Below, piece after piece: positions 53,102-62,962 of a DNA stretch of 64,000 bases. Made by a program: the position numbers and the translations under genes. The DNA is from K189A clade bacterium (GTDB lineage: Bacteria; Pseudomonadota; Gammaproteobacteria; Pseudomonadales; Azotimanducaceae). The stretch is from assembly GCA_902528515.1 (NCBI GenBank), contig CABZTD010000003.1:57236-121235 (forward strand), in the 5' to 3' direction. Each line of letters begins with the position of its first letter. Position 1 is the stretch's first letter. Under the pieces are notes generated by a model. That model saw nothing but the letters and a program-made list of their open reading frames with translations. It searched no databases and was not told where the DNA came from.

Positions 53102-54688
53102 TTAAGAGGACAAACGGGATCGCAAAGTACTCAGCTGATCTGCCTCCAGTGCGGGCTTGTCCCATCTTATTCTATGTATGCGCGGAAAGCGCAGCGCGAC
53201 ACCACTCTTGTGGCGCGGAGACTCATTCACGGAATCGAAAGCGATTTCGCAAACAAGTCCCACTTCGACCTGCCTGACTGGGCCAAATCGTTCAGTCGTG
53301 TTAGTTCTTACCCATTTATCTAAGAGCGTCAACTCTTCGTCGGTGAATCCAAAATATGCCTTTCCTATGGGAAGAAGGCTTCCTTCCTCCCAAAGACCAA
53401 ACGTATAGTCCGAGTAAAATGAGGATCGTTTGCCGTGGCCTCGTTGAGCGTACATCAGCACTGCGTCAATCAACCCGGGTTGCTTTTTCCATTTGAACCA
53501 CTCTCCCCTGGGCCTGCCGGATAAATAGCGTCCGGATTTCTTTTTGATCATTAAGCCTTCGACACGGCTAAGTTTATCTGCAGAAAGTTTCTCCATGATG
53601 TGTTCGAGGTCCTGAGAGCTATCGAATGAGACTGCGGGTGATATCGTTAGAGGTGTCAGGATTTTTTTGTGTCGGACAAGCTGCTCTAGCTGGGCTCTGC
53701 GCTCCGCTAGAGTCTTCTCCATTAACGATTGCTCATCAATCGAAAGAAGGTCATAAGCGATTACAGCAGTTGGATAATCAAGAATGTCTTTCTTGGTCGG
53801 TTTTTTTTTGTTGAGGCGCTTTTGCAAATCATTAAAGGACCCCAATTCTTTTCCTCGCTTGACCACTAACTCTCCATCAATTACTGCCTTTCCGGAGATC
53901 TGTCCTTCTATTTCAGGGAAACTCTTGGAGATATTTTCGCCGGTACGACTGAAAATTGCGGCGCCGTTAACACCCGTTACCAATTGAACTCTAATACCGT
54001 CATATTTCCATTCTGCTAACCAATCACGTGAATTAAGCGAAATTCTTGTTGCTTCGTCGATTGGGTGGGCAAGCATCAAAGGTGTAAAGGCAACCTTTCC
54101 ACGAATGTCTGGTTTTGGTCCTTTGTGTTCCAACCATTGAAAGAGTTCCGTATATGGAGGATCAATCGCGTGCCAAAGCTTTTCAACATCCTGAAGATCT
54201 ACGCCGCCAAATTCGGCAAGTGTCTTTCTAACCGAGCGCGCAGAAAATCCTATTCGCAAGCCGCCCGTCCCTAGCTTCAACAACGCCCATCGTTCGATCG
54301 GGCTCATTTCGTCTAGTAGGCCCGCTAAATACGTTTCGATTTGTTTTGACGAGCTCGTTCTTAAATTCTCTATCAGTTGCGAAAGGGATGGCAAAGCCAG
54401 CGAGTGAGATAGCCGTTTAACAGGCCAAAGTAGAGAGACAGTTTCGCTAAGGTCTCCAACGTAATCGTAGCTTGCATCAAAGAGGTAAGGGTCTACTCGC
54501 GACTTAATTAACTGAAGCACAAGTTTTCGCTTAAATAAGCTTAAGTCTAAGGTGCCACTGAGCGCAGCAACGGCCCATCCTCGGTCAGGGTCAACACTAG
54601 ACTGCAGATAGCCTTTAAAAATGCTGGCTTTTGCTGAATTACTCGTTGTGAAGTAGAGGCGATGAATGAGTTCAGAAAAGGCCTTCAT
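53102..54688 (-). CDS. ATP-dependent DNA ligase (ligase-associated DNA repair type)
   Basis: The 528-residue ligase has an N-terminal helical domain, the adenylation motif I with its Lys in EWKYDGIRVQLV, then DGELVVKRG, the EGLMIKKKSGRYLSGR motif and the EWFKWKKQP motif V. The OB-fold end has EIAFDSVN. This is the bacterial ligase that travels with a beta-lactamase-fold exonuclease, and the exonuclease stop is 3 nt upstream of the ligase ATG. The helicase (Lhr-type) and phosphoesterase partners found elsewhere are absent here. Confidence 0.9.
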   Translation of the reverse strand: MKAFSELIHRLYFTTSNSAKASIFKGYLQSSVDPDRGWAVAALSGTLDLSLFKRKLVLQLIKSRVDPYLFDASYDYVGDLSETVSLLWPVKRLSHSLALPSLSQLIENLRTSSSKQIETYLAGLLDEMSPIERWALLKLGTGGLRIGFSARSVRKTLAEFGGVDLQDVEKLWHAIDPPYTELFQWLEHKGPKPDIRGKVAFTPLMLAHPIDEATRISLNSRDWLAEWKYDGIRVQLVTGVNGAAIFSRTGENISKSFPEIEGQISGKAVIDGELVVKRGKELGSFNDLQKRLNKKKPTKKDILDYPTAVIAYDLLSIDEQSLMEKTLAERRAQLEQLVRHKKILTPLTISPAVSFDSSQDLEHIMEKLSADKLSRVEGLMIKKKSGRYLSGRPRGEWFKWKKQPGLIDAVLMYAQRGHGKRSSFYSDYTFGLWEEGSLLPIGKAYFGFTDEELTLLDKWVRTNTTERFGPVRQVEVGLVCEIAFDSVNESPRHKSGVALRFPRIHRIRWDKPALEADQLSTLRSRLSS

Positions 54689-54690
54689 TG

Positions 54691-55698
54691 CTAGTCTGCA
54701 TCCTCATCGTACCCAAGCAAATTCAAAGCCATTGCATCTATGCCTTTCTGTTTTGCGTGATGCACTAACGCGTCCTCGCGCCCGTGAGTCACCCACAACT
54801 GTGAAGGGTCTACTTCACGAATTGTCTCGACCAGCTGTGGCCAGTCAGCGTGGTCGGAAATCGTAAGAGGCAGCTCCACGCGTCTCTGCTTTGCACGCGC
54901 CCTGATCTGCATCCAGCCAGACGCCAGGCAAGTCATAACGTATGGCAACCTGCGTGACCACCGATCTGCGAGGGCTGACGGAGGCGCAATGACGAGTTTC
55001 CCCGCCAGCGATGCTTTGTCCTCGACGTCCGAGACTTTGCGCCAATGGCCTAAATCGATACCAAACTGCTCATACAACTCGACTAACTTAACCTGGGCTC
55101 CGTGAAGGTAAATAGTCTCCCGATATCCCATACGCCGGAGTACCGACATTAAACGTTGACACTTACCCAAAGCGTACGCTCCTAAAAGGTGGCAGCGGCC
55201 AGGAAAATCTTTGAGGGATTGAAGTAACCGTTTTAACTCATCCTCTATGGACGGGTGTGTAAAAACGGGAAGAGCGAAGGTCGCCTCAGTAATAAAAATA
55301 TCACTTTTTTGAACCTCAAAAGGCCGGCATGTTGGATCAAAAGCACGTTTATAGTCGCCCGAAATTGTCGCTACCTCGTTGTTATAAGTTAAGGTGACTT
55401 GCGCGCTTCCTAGAATGTGTCCAGCTGGAGACAAACGCATATCCACATTGCCGGGCAAATCTATCGTGTCGCCGAGATTCACAGCGATCGGCTGTTCACA
55501 AAATGTATTGCCGAATCTACACGCCATTATCGCGAGCGTTTCCGGTGTGGCATAAACCGTCACATGCCCAGGCCTTGCGTGGTCTGCATGAGCATGAGTG
55601 ATGATCGCTCTTTGCACGGGTTTCACCGGATCAACATAGACAGCCGCGGGTCTTATATATAACCCCTCTGGCTGAACATTTATCCAAATTCGAGTCAT
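54691..55698 (-). CDS. Ligase-associated DNA damage response exonuclease (MBL fold)
   Basis: This beta-CASP/MBL nuclease of about 335 residues has THAHADHARPGH with the zinc motif, SPAGHILGSAQV and ISGDYKRAFD. ITEATFALP and the late LYEQFGIDLGHW and TISDHADWPQL motifs are consistent with the SNM1-like family. ATG 55698 gives MTRIWINVQPEG; a longer frame overlaps the next gene. It is cotranscribed with the ligase and probably trims ends before sealing. Confidence 0.87.
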   Translation of the reverse strand: MTRIWINVQPEGLYIRPAAVYVDPVKPVQRAIITHAHADHARPGHVTVYATPETLAIMACRFGNTFCEQPIAVNLGDTIDLPGNVDMRLSPAGHILGSAQVTLTYNNEVATISGDYKRAFDPTCRPFEVQKSDIFITEATFALPVFTHPSIEDELKRLLQSLKDFPGRCHLLGAYALGKCQRLMSVLRRMGYRETIYLHGAQVKLVELYEQFGIDLGHWRKVSDVEDKASLAGKLVIAPPSALADRWSRRLPYVMTCLASGWMQIRARAKQRRVELPLTISDHADWPQLVETIREVDPSQLWVTHGREDALVHHAKQKGIDAMALNLLGYDEDAD

Positions 55699-55712
55699 AA
55701 GGACTGATTCAC

Positions 55713-56294
55713 TCAAGGGTTGACGTCGACGTTCTTCCAAACAGTATTCTCGAGAACGGAAACACGCCGGATTTGAGGGCTTCCTTTCAATTGGAGATGG
55801 TCGACTGAAAATGGCTCAAGGATAAGCAATGCGAACGAGGCAGGGGGTTGCTTGAGATCTAGGTCTGAATCCTGCTCCAAGGATTGTTGAGGATCATAAA
55901 CTTTTCCAGGCATCGGCCAAAAAAATTGTGCTCTGGCTTGCTCGCTTAATTTTTCCCAGCTTTCTGCTCGTTCAAGCGATGTTGCTTGCTTGAAAATTTC
56001 TGCACGAGCCTTGATCCGATATTGTTCTCTGGTGTGGGAAAAATACCAAGACACTTCACAGACAGGATTGTCTTGGAGTTCCGGCACTTTTTTGCTGCGA
56101 GTGTCGGTAACGATCTTTAGAGAGTCAGTTCCGGGTAAGAAACCACGAAATACTACTGCTCTATTCGATGGCGAACCGTCGGAGGCAACGGTTGCCAAAT
56201 GAAAATAACTATTCTCCCTCGTTCTCTTATTTTTTCGGATTGTATGGCGCAGAGCGGCATACCAGGAGTAGTCGGCTGACATCGGTTTTTGCAA
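55713..56294 (-). CDS. Pyridoxamine 5'-phosphate oxidase family flavoprotein
   Basis: The 193 residues fit the PNPOx-like split barrel that binds FMN: FHLATVASDGSPSNRAVVFR, SLKIVTDTRSKKVPEL, and CEVSWYFSHTREQYRIKARAE. The C-terminal PSFALLILEPFSVDHLQL matches the dimer tail. True PdxH ends in R-x-x-P-L-P, which is not seen, so a pyridoxamine-oxidase-like or pigment-related enzyme is likelier. It lies 14 nt upstream of the exonuclease. Confidence 0.8.
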   Translation of the reverse strand: MQKPMSADYSWYAALRHTIRKNKRTRENSYFHLATVASDGSPSNRAVVFRGFLPGTDSLKIVTDTRSKKVPELQDNPVCEVSWYFSHTREQYRIKARAEIFKQATSLERAESWEKLSEQARAQFFWPMPGKVYDPQQSLEQDSDLDLKQPPASFALLILEPFSVDHLQLKGSPQIRRVSVLENTVWKNVDVNP

Positions 56295-56639
56295 CTCTAA
56301 AAGTTCCAGAGTATCGAGTGCGGCGCATTCCTCAGGTGAAGAATTGCGTGGCCATATAGATAATTGCTACCGTCGAAATCTCGTCTAAAAGTAAGTTGGG
56401 TTAATCGAGGCGGCCGTGCCAGAAAAATCAGAGGGGGGTCGCTGCTTGTAAAACCGCAATCTCAGTTGTAAATACGAAATGAAGCGGCAAAAAATAAGTA
56501 ATGGGAGGTAATGCGACGTTGAATTCAAGGGTCTTGCGCAGGACTTGCCAGAAGCAGCGATTCAGATTTGAGGCGTCAGCCCATTAGCCGAGAAATCTAA
56601 TCTGAGAATGAAAATAACAATAAGAAAAAGGAGATCGTC
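56295..56639. other. Divergent intergenic region, nothing recognised
   Basis: The region separates the flavoprotein and SDR genes. AAAAAGGAGATCGTC right before 56640 is the SDR ribosome-binding site. No other element is supported. Confidence 0.35.
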
Positions 56640-57620
56640 GTGGAAAGTTTCGAAGGAAAAATAGCGGTAGTCACTGGTGGTGGCACCGGCATGGGGCGCG
56701 AACTTGTTTGTCAATTAATCGCTGCGGGAGCTCACGTAGCAACGTGCGATGTTATTGAAGAAAACCTGTTGGTAACTATGGAGCTTGCAGAGAAAAAAGG
56801 CACTGGTCGTCTTACAACGCACTTGTGCGATGTGTCCGACGCCAGTCAACAGGCTAGATTTCGTGAAGAGGTCTCGGCACAGCATAGAACCCAGCATATA
56901 GATTTGTTGTTTAACAATGCGGGCATTGGCGCAGGCGGAAGCATAGTGACCGAAGATCGGACTGAATGGGAAAGGACCTTCAATGTCTGTTGGTATGGCG
57001 TTTACTATGGCTGTACGACTTTTCTGCCAATGCTGCTGGCGAGCGAGGAGTCGCACATCATTAACACAAGTTCAGTGAATGGGTTCTGGGCCTCAGTAGG
57101 TCCGCACGTCCCGCACGCGGCATACTGCGCGGCGAAATTCGCTGTCAAAGGGTTCACTGAGGCATTAATAACAGACCTTCGTATCAACGCACCAAACGTG
57201 TCTTGTTCTGTGGTTATGCCCGGTCATATTGGCACCTCGATCGTAGAAAATTCACGCAAACTGGTGCGCGAAAAGAATGCAGACGATCCAACTGATGCGG
57301 AGGTTCAACGTGCACGAGAACTCTATCTTAGGGCGGGGTTACCTTTAGATAACGTACCGGATGAGCACATCAAACAGATGATGCAACAGGAATCAGATGA
57401 TTTTCGGGATAAAGCGCTTACAAGTGCTGAGGATGCCGCCTCCATTATTTTAGAGGGCGTGAAAGAGAAGCGTTGGAGAATTTTGGTTGGCAAAGACGCC
57501 GAACTCATGGATCAGTCGGTAAGAGCGGACCCAGAGTCAGCCTATGAACTCGAATTCTTTCGGCGTTTGGCTGATCGGATGATGGCTCTGAATGTTGGTG
57601 ACGGAAATTCAGGAGACTAG
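56640..57620 (+). CDS. Short-chain dehydrogenase/reductase (SDR)
   Basis: The 326 residues start at a GTG with AAGGAG 7 nt upstream. The Rossmann motif is VTGGGTGMGRELV, followed by NNAGIGAGG, the catalytic Ser in INTSSVNGFW and Tyr-x-x-x-Lys in YCAAKFAVKGFTEAL. It is longer than the usual 250 residues because of a helical C-terminal part (AERLYLRAGLPLDNV-like to the end). The substrate is unknown and no operon partner lies close. Confidence 0.86.
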   Translation: MESFEGKIAVVTGGGTGMGRELVCQLIAAGAHVATCDVIEENLLVTMELAEKKGTGRLTTHLCDVSDASQQARFREEVSAQHRTQHIDLLFNNAGIGAGGSIVTEDRTEWERTFNVCWYGVYYGCTTFLPMLLASEESHIINTSSVNGFWASVGPHVPHAAYCAAKFAVKGFTEALITDLRINAPNVSCSVVMPGHIGTSIVENSRKLVREKNADDPTDAEVQRARELYLRAGLPLDNVPDEHIKQMMQQESDDFRDKALTSAEDAASIILEGVKEKRWRILVGKDAELMDQSVRADPESAYELEFFRRLADRMMALNVGDGNSGD

Positions 57621-58087
57621 TCCCAACACCAACACTTAAAAGTCTTTGGGGTTGATCTAGTGCTTACGAGTAATTTCTAGTGGATATCCTGTTCGCCTAC
57701 TGATCACGGTAGAAATCTTGCGCCACTCTATTAACGGAAGAGCTCCGTGCAAATCCCACAAGTTCTATAAGCGTCAAAAGCAAGAGCGAATTGATTATTT
57801 TTAAACTTATAAGTTTTTCTGTTGGGCGCGTTCGAGTTTTTAACGTTGATGATCACAGCAAAGTTAAACCTCAGAGGGAAATCAAAAAGGCGGGGAGCGC
57901 GCGGAGCAGTTTTTTGAAGGTGAGATATGACTACATTACTTCTCTAATGAGCGTACTGAAAGGCACAGCTATTGTTCCAAGGCACCATACTGGACAGGTC
58001 AAGTTTTTAACCTTGAAGCTAAAATAATTCGGCGGCGTCTTACTAGATCCGTTAACTTACTTCGCCGAGGTACCCTGAGAGAAGCGC
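57621..58087. other. Intergenic stretch with a possible fourth small-ORF remnant
   Basis: A frame ending at 57804 reads NGRAPCKSHKFYKRQKQERI, which may be a worn copy of the GRA...KHG family seen in remnant B. It has no start. The rest (57805-58087) holds an open frame without a ribosome-binding site. Confidence 0.25.
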
Positions 58088-58867
58088 ATGGACAACAACG
58101 CAACACAGATCAGCAGCTATCAAAAGACGCACTTTGAGGCGCGAACATCTGACGGGCTTCTTATTTCGCACGATATCTATCGCAGAGGCGATGGCGCGCC
58201 GATCGTATTGCTCCAAGAGCTTCCTGGTATTGGTCAGGAAACCTTGTCCCTAGCAGATGAGCTGGTTAACGCCGGCTTTGAGGTCGTTATGCCACACTTG
58301 TTCGGACCTTTAGGCGAGACGTCTATCGGTGGCAACCTGGTCCGAGTGATGTGTCTTAGAAAAGAGTTTCGCTTGATGAGCAGCGATAGATCGAGTCCGA
58401 TAGCAGACTGGATTCGCCTTCTCTGCCGAGAAGTTAGGTATGAAAATAGTGTAAAAGGTGTCGGAGTCATTGGCATGTGTCTCACCGGCAACTTCGCTAT
58501 ACAGCTTATTGGAGATGAGAGTGTCCTCGCAGCGGTTGCATCGCAACCAGCGATGCCCTTTTTCAAACAAGGAGCGCTGCATATGTCTCCCGATGACATC
58601 ACTCGTAGCCGCAATGCCCTCGACAGCAAGGGTCCTATGCGAGTGTTGCGCTTCGAGGGCGACCCGCTTTGCACCAAGAAAAAATCTGAGTGTCTGCATC
58701 GAGCTTTTAACGACGACGGCGTAGCGAGAGTTCAGGAGATAACGCTGCCCGGTAAGGGGCATTCAGTGCTGACATTAGATTTCGTTGATCAGGCAGGACA
58801 TCCAACCCGCGCAGCCTTAGACAACGTTATTCATTATTTTAGTAGTCATTTGAATTCGTCCAAATGA
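58088..58867 (+). CDS. Dienelactone hydrolase family protein
   Basis: The 259-residue alpha/beta hydrolase has the DLH pattern: LLQELPGIGQETLSLADEL with the Glu that gates the nucleophile, VGVIGMCLTGNFA with the nucleophilic Cys, an Asp in FEGDPLC and a His in LPGKGHSVLTLD. Dienelactone hydrolases open lactones in aromatic catabolism, but many relatives have other substrates. ATG 58088 has GAGAGAAGC upstream. The gene is convergent with the PhyH gene at 59128. Confidence 0.83.
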   Translation: MDNNATQISSYQKTHFEARTSDGLLISHDIYRRGDGAPIVLLQELPGIGQETLSLADELVNAGFEVVMPHLFGPLGETSIGGNLVRVMCLRKEFRLMSSDRSSPIADWIRLLCREVRYENSVKGVGVIGMCLTGNFAIQLIGDESVLAAVASQPAMPFFKQGALHMSPDDITRSRNALDSKGPMRVLRFEGDPLCTKKKSECLHRAFNDDGVARVQEITLPGKGHSVLTLDFVDQAGHPTRAALDNVIHYFSSHLNSSK

Positions 58868-59127
58868 CAGCTCATTAAATGTGACGTCAACGGTTTTCAG
58901 CTTTTCGTTGCCAGACCTGGCGCCTGAACGGCGACCAATTCTCTTCCCAAACTGTATGAAGAATCTGCGATGTTTCTTGCTCGCCGTATGCACGGGCCCG
59001 CGATCACATGATGCTCATCGCGAGAGAATTGTTAATAATATTTTCCGCAGGTACGCCAAACAGACGCTCTATTTCAAGTTAGATTGGCGCTATAAACCAC
59101 TGAGCTCGTCCACTGAAAGCGAGCTTT

Positions 59128-60084
59128 TCACCGTTCTGGCAAGGCAGCTCGTTCAACGACTTTTGGAATCGGTTGAGATTGAGTGGCGTAAGGAAATTCG
59201 TCCTTAAATCCACTCAAAGCTCTAAATAGCTCTGGATCCTCACAGTCCTGGGCTAAAGCGCGGTCAAATGAGTTTCGATATTCCTCCTGCGAATTAACCA
59301 TCATATGGCGATAGTAATTAGCAATTGAGATCCTCATGCCCGGTATTTTTCGCGGATAAGCACCATGCCAAGTAGCACCGTGGAAGACGATAAGGGAACC
59401 CTTCGGGGCTTCGACTGGGACTGCTTGTTCAACGGCCCTCGGAAACTCTGGCCTGCAAGCGAAACGATGGGATCCTGGCACGAAGGCGAAGGCCCCGCCA
59501 TCCAGCGTGTAATCTGTAAGACACCAATTCGTATTTGCAGTAAGTGCCGTCCGACCCCAGGGAAGAGGAAGCGCCGATTGATCGGCATGCAGACCGAGAG
59601 AGGGGCCGTAGCCGAAATCTCCTTGCCACTTGATGAACGAATTGTTGCTAGAGAAACGCATGACTTTGCTTCCGATCAAATGCCGCATCAAAGCAATAGC
59701 CGTAGCATTGATCGCTAAATCGCGAAACATTCTGTGTTCACCGCATAACTGTTGAATCAAAAACTGGGTAATCTTTGAAGGATCCTCGGCTAGGCCCGAG
59801 CGAGACTGGCTGGATTGGAAGGCCACTTCGGCATGAGGACCTTTGTCCAAACTGAATTTGCATCCTACAAGTTGCTCAGCTTTGGCAAGCAGAAAGTTAA
59901 CCATGTCATCGAAAATGCTTATCGGAACACCGTGAACTTCAGGTGGAACAACGCATAGTCCGTCCACTTCAAGCCGCATTACGTAGTGCTCTAACCCCAA
60001 ATCGACGACGGCTTGGCTACGATTGGCATATTGGGTTTTTACTTGGGTGCTGTCCGGCACTGCGCGTTCAGTATGTTTTACCAT
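59128..60084 (-). CDS. Phytanoyl-CoA dioxygenase family protein
   Basis: This 318-residue Fe(II)/2-oxoglutarate oxygenase has metal ligands in LGLHADQSAL (His-x-Asp) and ATWHGAYPRKIPG (His), with GMRISIANYYRH giving the Arg for 2-oxoglutarate. GGAFAFVPGSHRF is the usual PhyH motif. It differs from the PhyH-HEAT protein in lacking the repeat tail. Many such proteins hydroxylate natural products; the substrate is unknown. GGGAGGATCG precedes ATG 60084. Confidence 0.85.
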   Translation of the reverse strand: MVKHTERAVPDSTQVKTQYANRSQAVVDLGLEHYVMRLEVDGLCVVPPEVHGVPISIFDDMVNFLLAKAEQLVGCKFSLDKGPHAEVAFQSSQSRSGLAEDPSKITQFLIQQLCGEHRMFRDLAINATAIALMRHLIGSKVMRFSSNNSFIKWQGDFGYGPSLGLHADQSALPLPWGRTALTANTNWCLTDYTLDGGAFAFVPGSHRFACRPEFPRAVEQAVPVEAPKGSLIVFHGATWHGAYPRKIPGMRISIANYYRHMMVNSQEEYRNSFDRALAQDCEDPELFRALSGFKDEFPYATQSQPIPKVVERAALPER

Positions 60085-60227
60085 CGATCCTCCCTACCCC
60101 TCTTAATCAAGGTTCTGATACTCGCACAAGCACGTTTGGGTGTCTCAAAAATCCTGTGACACGAGCGTAGGCCTTTAGGTCGGTGGGAATCGCCTAATAT
60201 TCGCGCAGCTGATCTGCCCTTAAATTT

Positions 60228-61680
60228 TTACGCCCTGACGACCCGCAAAGATATCTGGTCGGACGATCTCTTTGAATCGAGAACGGAGTAAAACCAAAAA
60301 CACCCTGCCGTAGCGGAGATAAGCATCGATAATATTCCGCCTATAAAAATACCTGACAGACCGAATAGGCTGTTGCCGAGCAGAGATAATGGCACGGTTA
60401 AAAACAGCATCTGGCAGATTGAGATAATTAGCGGCGCCAGCGGTTTACCGAGCGCATTAAAGCCACTCCCGACGTTGGCGCCAACACCCATTACTCCCAT
60501 ACCCAGTGGCGCAATCACCATATACAAGCTGGCGTAGGCTAGAACCGCAGCGTCGTCGGTCAGCGTCTTTAGAACAAAGGGCGAGCAAAATGCCAAAATC
60601 AGAAACGAACACAAGCCCCAAAAAAGAGAAAAACAATTTGCCAAGTAGAAAGAGCGTTTAACGCGTGTGATCGAACCGCCCCCCCCAGTTTTGCCCGATA
60701 AAAGGTGCCAGACTCATTGAGAGAGACCACAGCACCATTGCAAACATTGTTTCTACACGAGAGGCTAAACTAAAGCCTGCGATCGCGGCGGATCCATAAG
60801 TTGCCACTAGTTTGGTTACAAACGTCATGGTGGCCGGGCCGATGACATTTGCCGCAATAGCAGGCGTTCCAACATATAAGACATCGCTGAACGACCTAAA
60901 AATATCTTTAGTAGAAAAAATTAGTGCTTTGTCTCGAACGAAGAAATAGATGTAAAGCAAAAACCCTATAGTTCTGGCGAGCACGAAAGCGATGGCAGCG
61001 CCAATCAATCCAAAACCCGAGAATTCCCCAGCGCCAAAGATAAGTGCTGGGCCGAATGCGATTTGTAAAAGAGCACTAAGGGCCATTAAGTAACCTGGTC
61101 TCGCTATGTCTCCCATCGCACGCATCAAAGAAGAAGCGACCATGGCGAAGGCGAAGAAAGGGAGACCAAAAAACCAAATCTCGACGTACGAAATCGATAA
61201 ATTGCGCACGTGTTCGTCAGCCCCAAGAAAGTCAAATACGAATGAAAGGATGGGGGAGGCAATAGCAATTATTAGCAAAGATAAAAGTAGAGCCAAAGCC
61301 AAACTGTGTGTTGCAACCAGTCGCCCTTGATCTCTTTTTCCCTCACCGAATCTTCGAGAAACAACTGACGAGGCGCCGACCGATAGGCCCATGGTCGTGC
61401 TTTGGATAAGCATCACTATAGGAAATGCGAAGCCTAAAGCTGCTAATTCCTCTGTTCCTAGAAAGCTGATGTAAACTGTTTCGGCCAAGCTCGCAGCCAT
61501 GATCGCTACCATGCCGAACACCATGAAACCGGTCATCTTGGCCAGTTGAAGTCCCACTGGGCCACTTGTATACAGCGCAATATCTTTCTGTTTCATTACG
61601 ATCTTTGTTTTCTCGAAGTCAGATGCTCGACCGACTAGGCAATTGATTAGGTATAGATTAATAGTTGGGAGGCGCTTCAT
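60228..61680 (-). pseudogene. MATE family efflux transporter, frameshifted at a G8 run
   Basis: The leftward frame gives residues to about 340 (start likely ATG 61596, MKQKDIALYTSGPVG), with TMGLSVGASSVVSRRFGEGKR and MRAMGDIARPGYLMA typical of MATE antiporters. At an eight-base run (C8 on +, 60679-60686) it shifts and stops soon after GQNWGGRFDHTR. The correct continuation GSITRVKRSFYLANCF lies in the next frame down to 60228. With seven Gs the protein would be complete. It could be a phase-variable tract, a decayed gene or a sequencing error. Confidence 0.82.
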
Positions 61681-61811
61681 TTTTCGTTGCCTTGAATTGG
61701 CGCGCTAGCCCAGCATTGTAAATATCGACAAGGCGGATAGTTTGCCGACTCATTTGTCGTAAACGAGTGTTCGTTATGTGAAGTTGCATCAAAACGACGA
61801 GACGGTGGGCA

Positions 61812-62888
61812 ATGTTTTCAGGCAACCAGGGAGAGAACGTGGATTCACAAGAGGAGCATTTTCAAATCTTCGGGGGGCCAGCATCCCCCTATTCGATGAA
61901 GCTTCGAGCAGTCTTTAGATATCGACGAATCCCTCACTATTGGCTTATCCCACAATCTGGATTCACGGGTGAGGGAAGGTTAGGTGAAGGTAGCCCTGAT
62001 TCTCCCCTTAATCGAGCCGATAAGGGCGTAGTTCCTGTTGTTATGTACCCAAACGGGGAATTCAAGTCTGATTCAACGCCGATCATGCTTGAGCTGGAAA
62101 GTTTGTATTCCCGCAGATCCATAATTCCGCCTAGTCCAAGCATCGCCTTCATCGCAAGGCTGATAGAGGATATGGCTGACGAGTGTATGCCGTTACCAAT
62201 GTTTTATTTTCGATGGACGATCGATGCTGACTGGTGTGGTCGCAGACAGATGATCGGATGGAACGGCGCGTTAGCCGACCGGGAACTTAATCGCATAGCC
62301 AGCGCTTTTATCAAAAGGCAGCAGACTCAATTAGGGATAGCCGCTCAATTGTCGATATCCGACGTCCAGAAGAACGTTGAATCGATCTTAGGGGCCCTAG
62401 AGAGCGGCCTAAAGAAGTCGCTTTTTTTCTTCGGGACGCGTCCTTCGATAGCAGAGTTCGGCCTTTTTGGTCAGCTATCGCAGTATGTCGTGGACCCGTA
62501 CATAGCCTCAGTTACAAAAAAGCACGCCGTGCGAACCTTTCAGTGGACGCAGTTGCTCGATGACGCGTCTGGTGTTTGTGGTGAGTGGGCGGATCCTGCA
62601 CAGTGTCTTACCGACGAGTTGTTATTCCTGGTCAAAACTCTTGCACCTTTTTATTTTTCGTTACAAGACATGGCAAGAGATTCTCGGGGACTAGATAATC
62701 TTGGGGATGAAATAAACGGGCCAGGCTATCGCCTAAAGTGCCTTTTATCCCTGAAGCAGGAGCTTGCGAATCTGCAAGTGACCGATCGCAATAACATTGA
62801 AGGATTCCTTAAATCGGCTGGATGTTGGGAGCAATTGCAGTTTCAGTCTGGCGAGCCGGAGAAAGTTGTAAAGATTGCACCGCAGTAG
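61812..62888 (+). CDS. Glutathione S-transferase-like protein
   Basis: The 358 residues have a thioredoxin-like N domain (FQIFGGPASPYSMKLRAVFRY, then DSTPIMLELE for glutathione) and a helical C domain. The usual catalytic Ser or Tyr near SPYS is plausible. The protein is about 130 residues longer than standard GSTs, with an extra C-terminal helical tail (LVKTLAPFYFSLQDM onward). An alternative GTG at 61839 with AGGGAG upstream would remove nine residues. It precedes the second crotonase gene by 74 nt. Confidence 0.78.
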   Translation: MFSGNQGENVDSQEEHFQIFGGPASPYSMKLRAVFRYRRIPHYWLIPQSGFTGEGRLGEGSPDSPLNRADKGVVPVVMYPNGEFKSDSTPIMLELESLYSRRSIIPPSPSIAFIARLIEDMADECMPLPMFYFRWTIDADWCGRRQMIGWNGALADRELNRIASAFIKRQQTQLGIAAQLSISDVQKNVESILGALESGLKKSLFFFGTRPSIAEFGLFGQLSQYVVDPYIASVTKKHAVRTFQWTQLLDDASGVCGEWADPAQCLTDELLFLVKTLAPFYFSLQDMARDSRGLDNLGDEINGPGYRLKCLLSLKQELANLQVTDRNNIEGFLKSAGCWEQLQFQSGEPEKVVKIAPQ

Positions 62889-62962
62889 TGAGGTAGATCC
62901 GGGGTCGTTAAGCAGCTACGGGGCCAGAATTAACGAATGGAATGTAGTAGAAGGAGAATCAC

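Noticed and set aside
58881..59207. 108-codon frame between the dienelactone hydrolase and PhyH genes
   Set aside because: It overlaps the end of the PhyH gene, has no good start site, and looks like chance.
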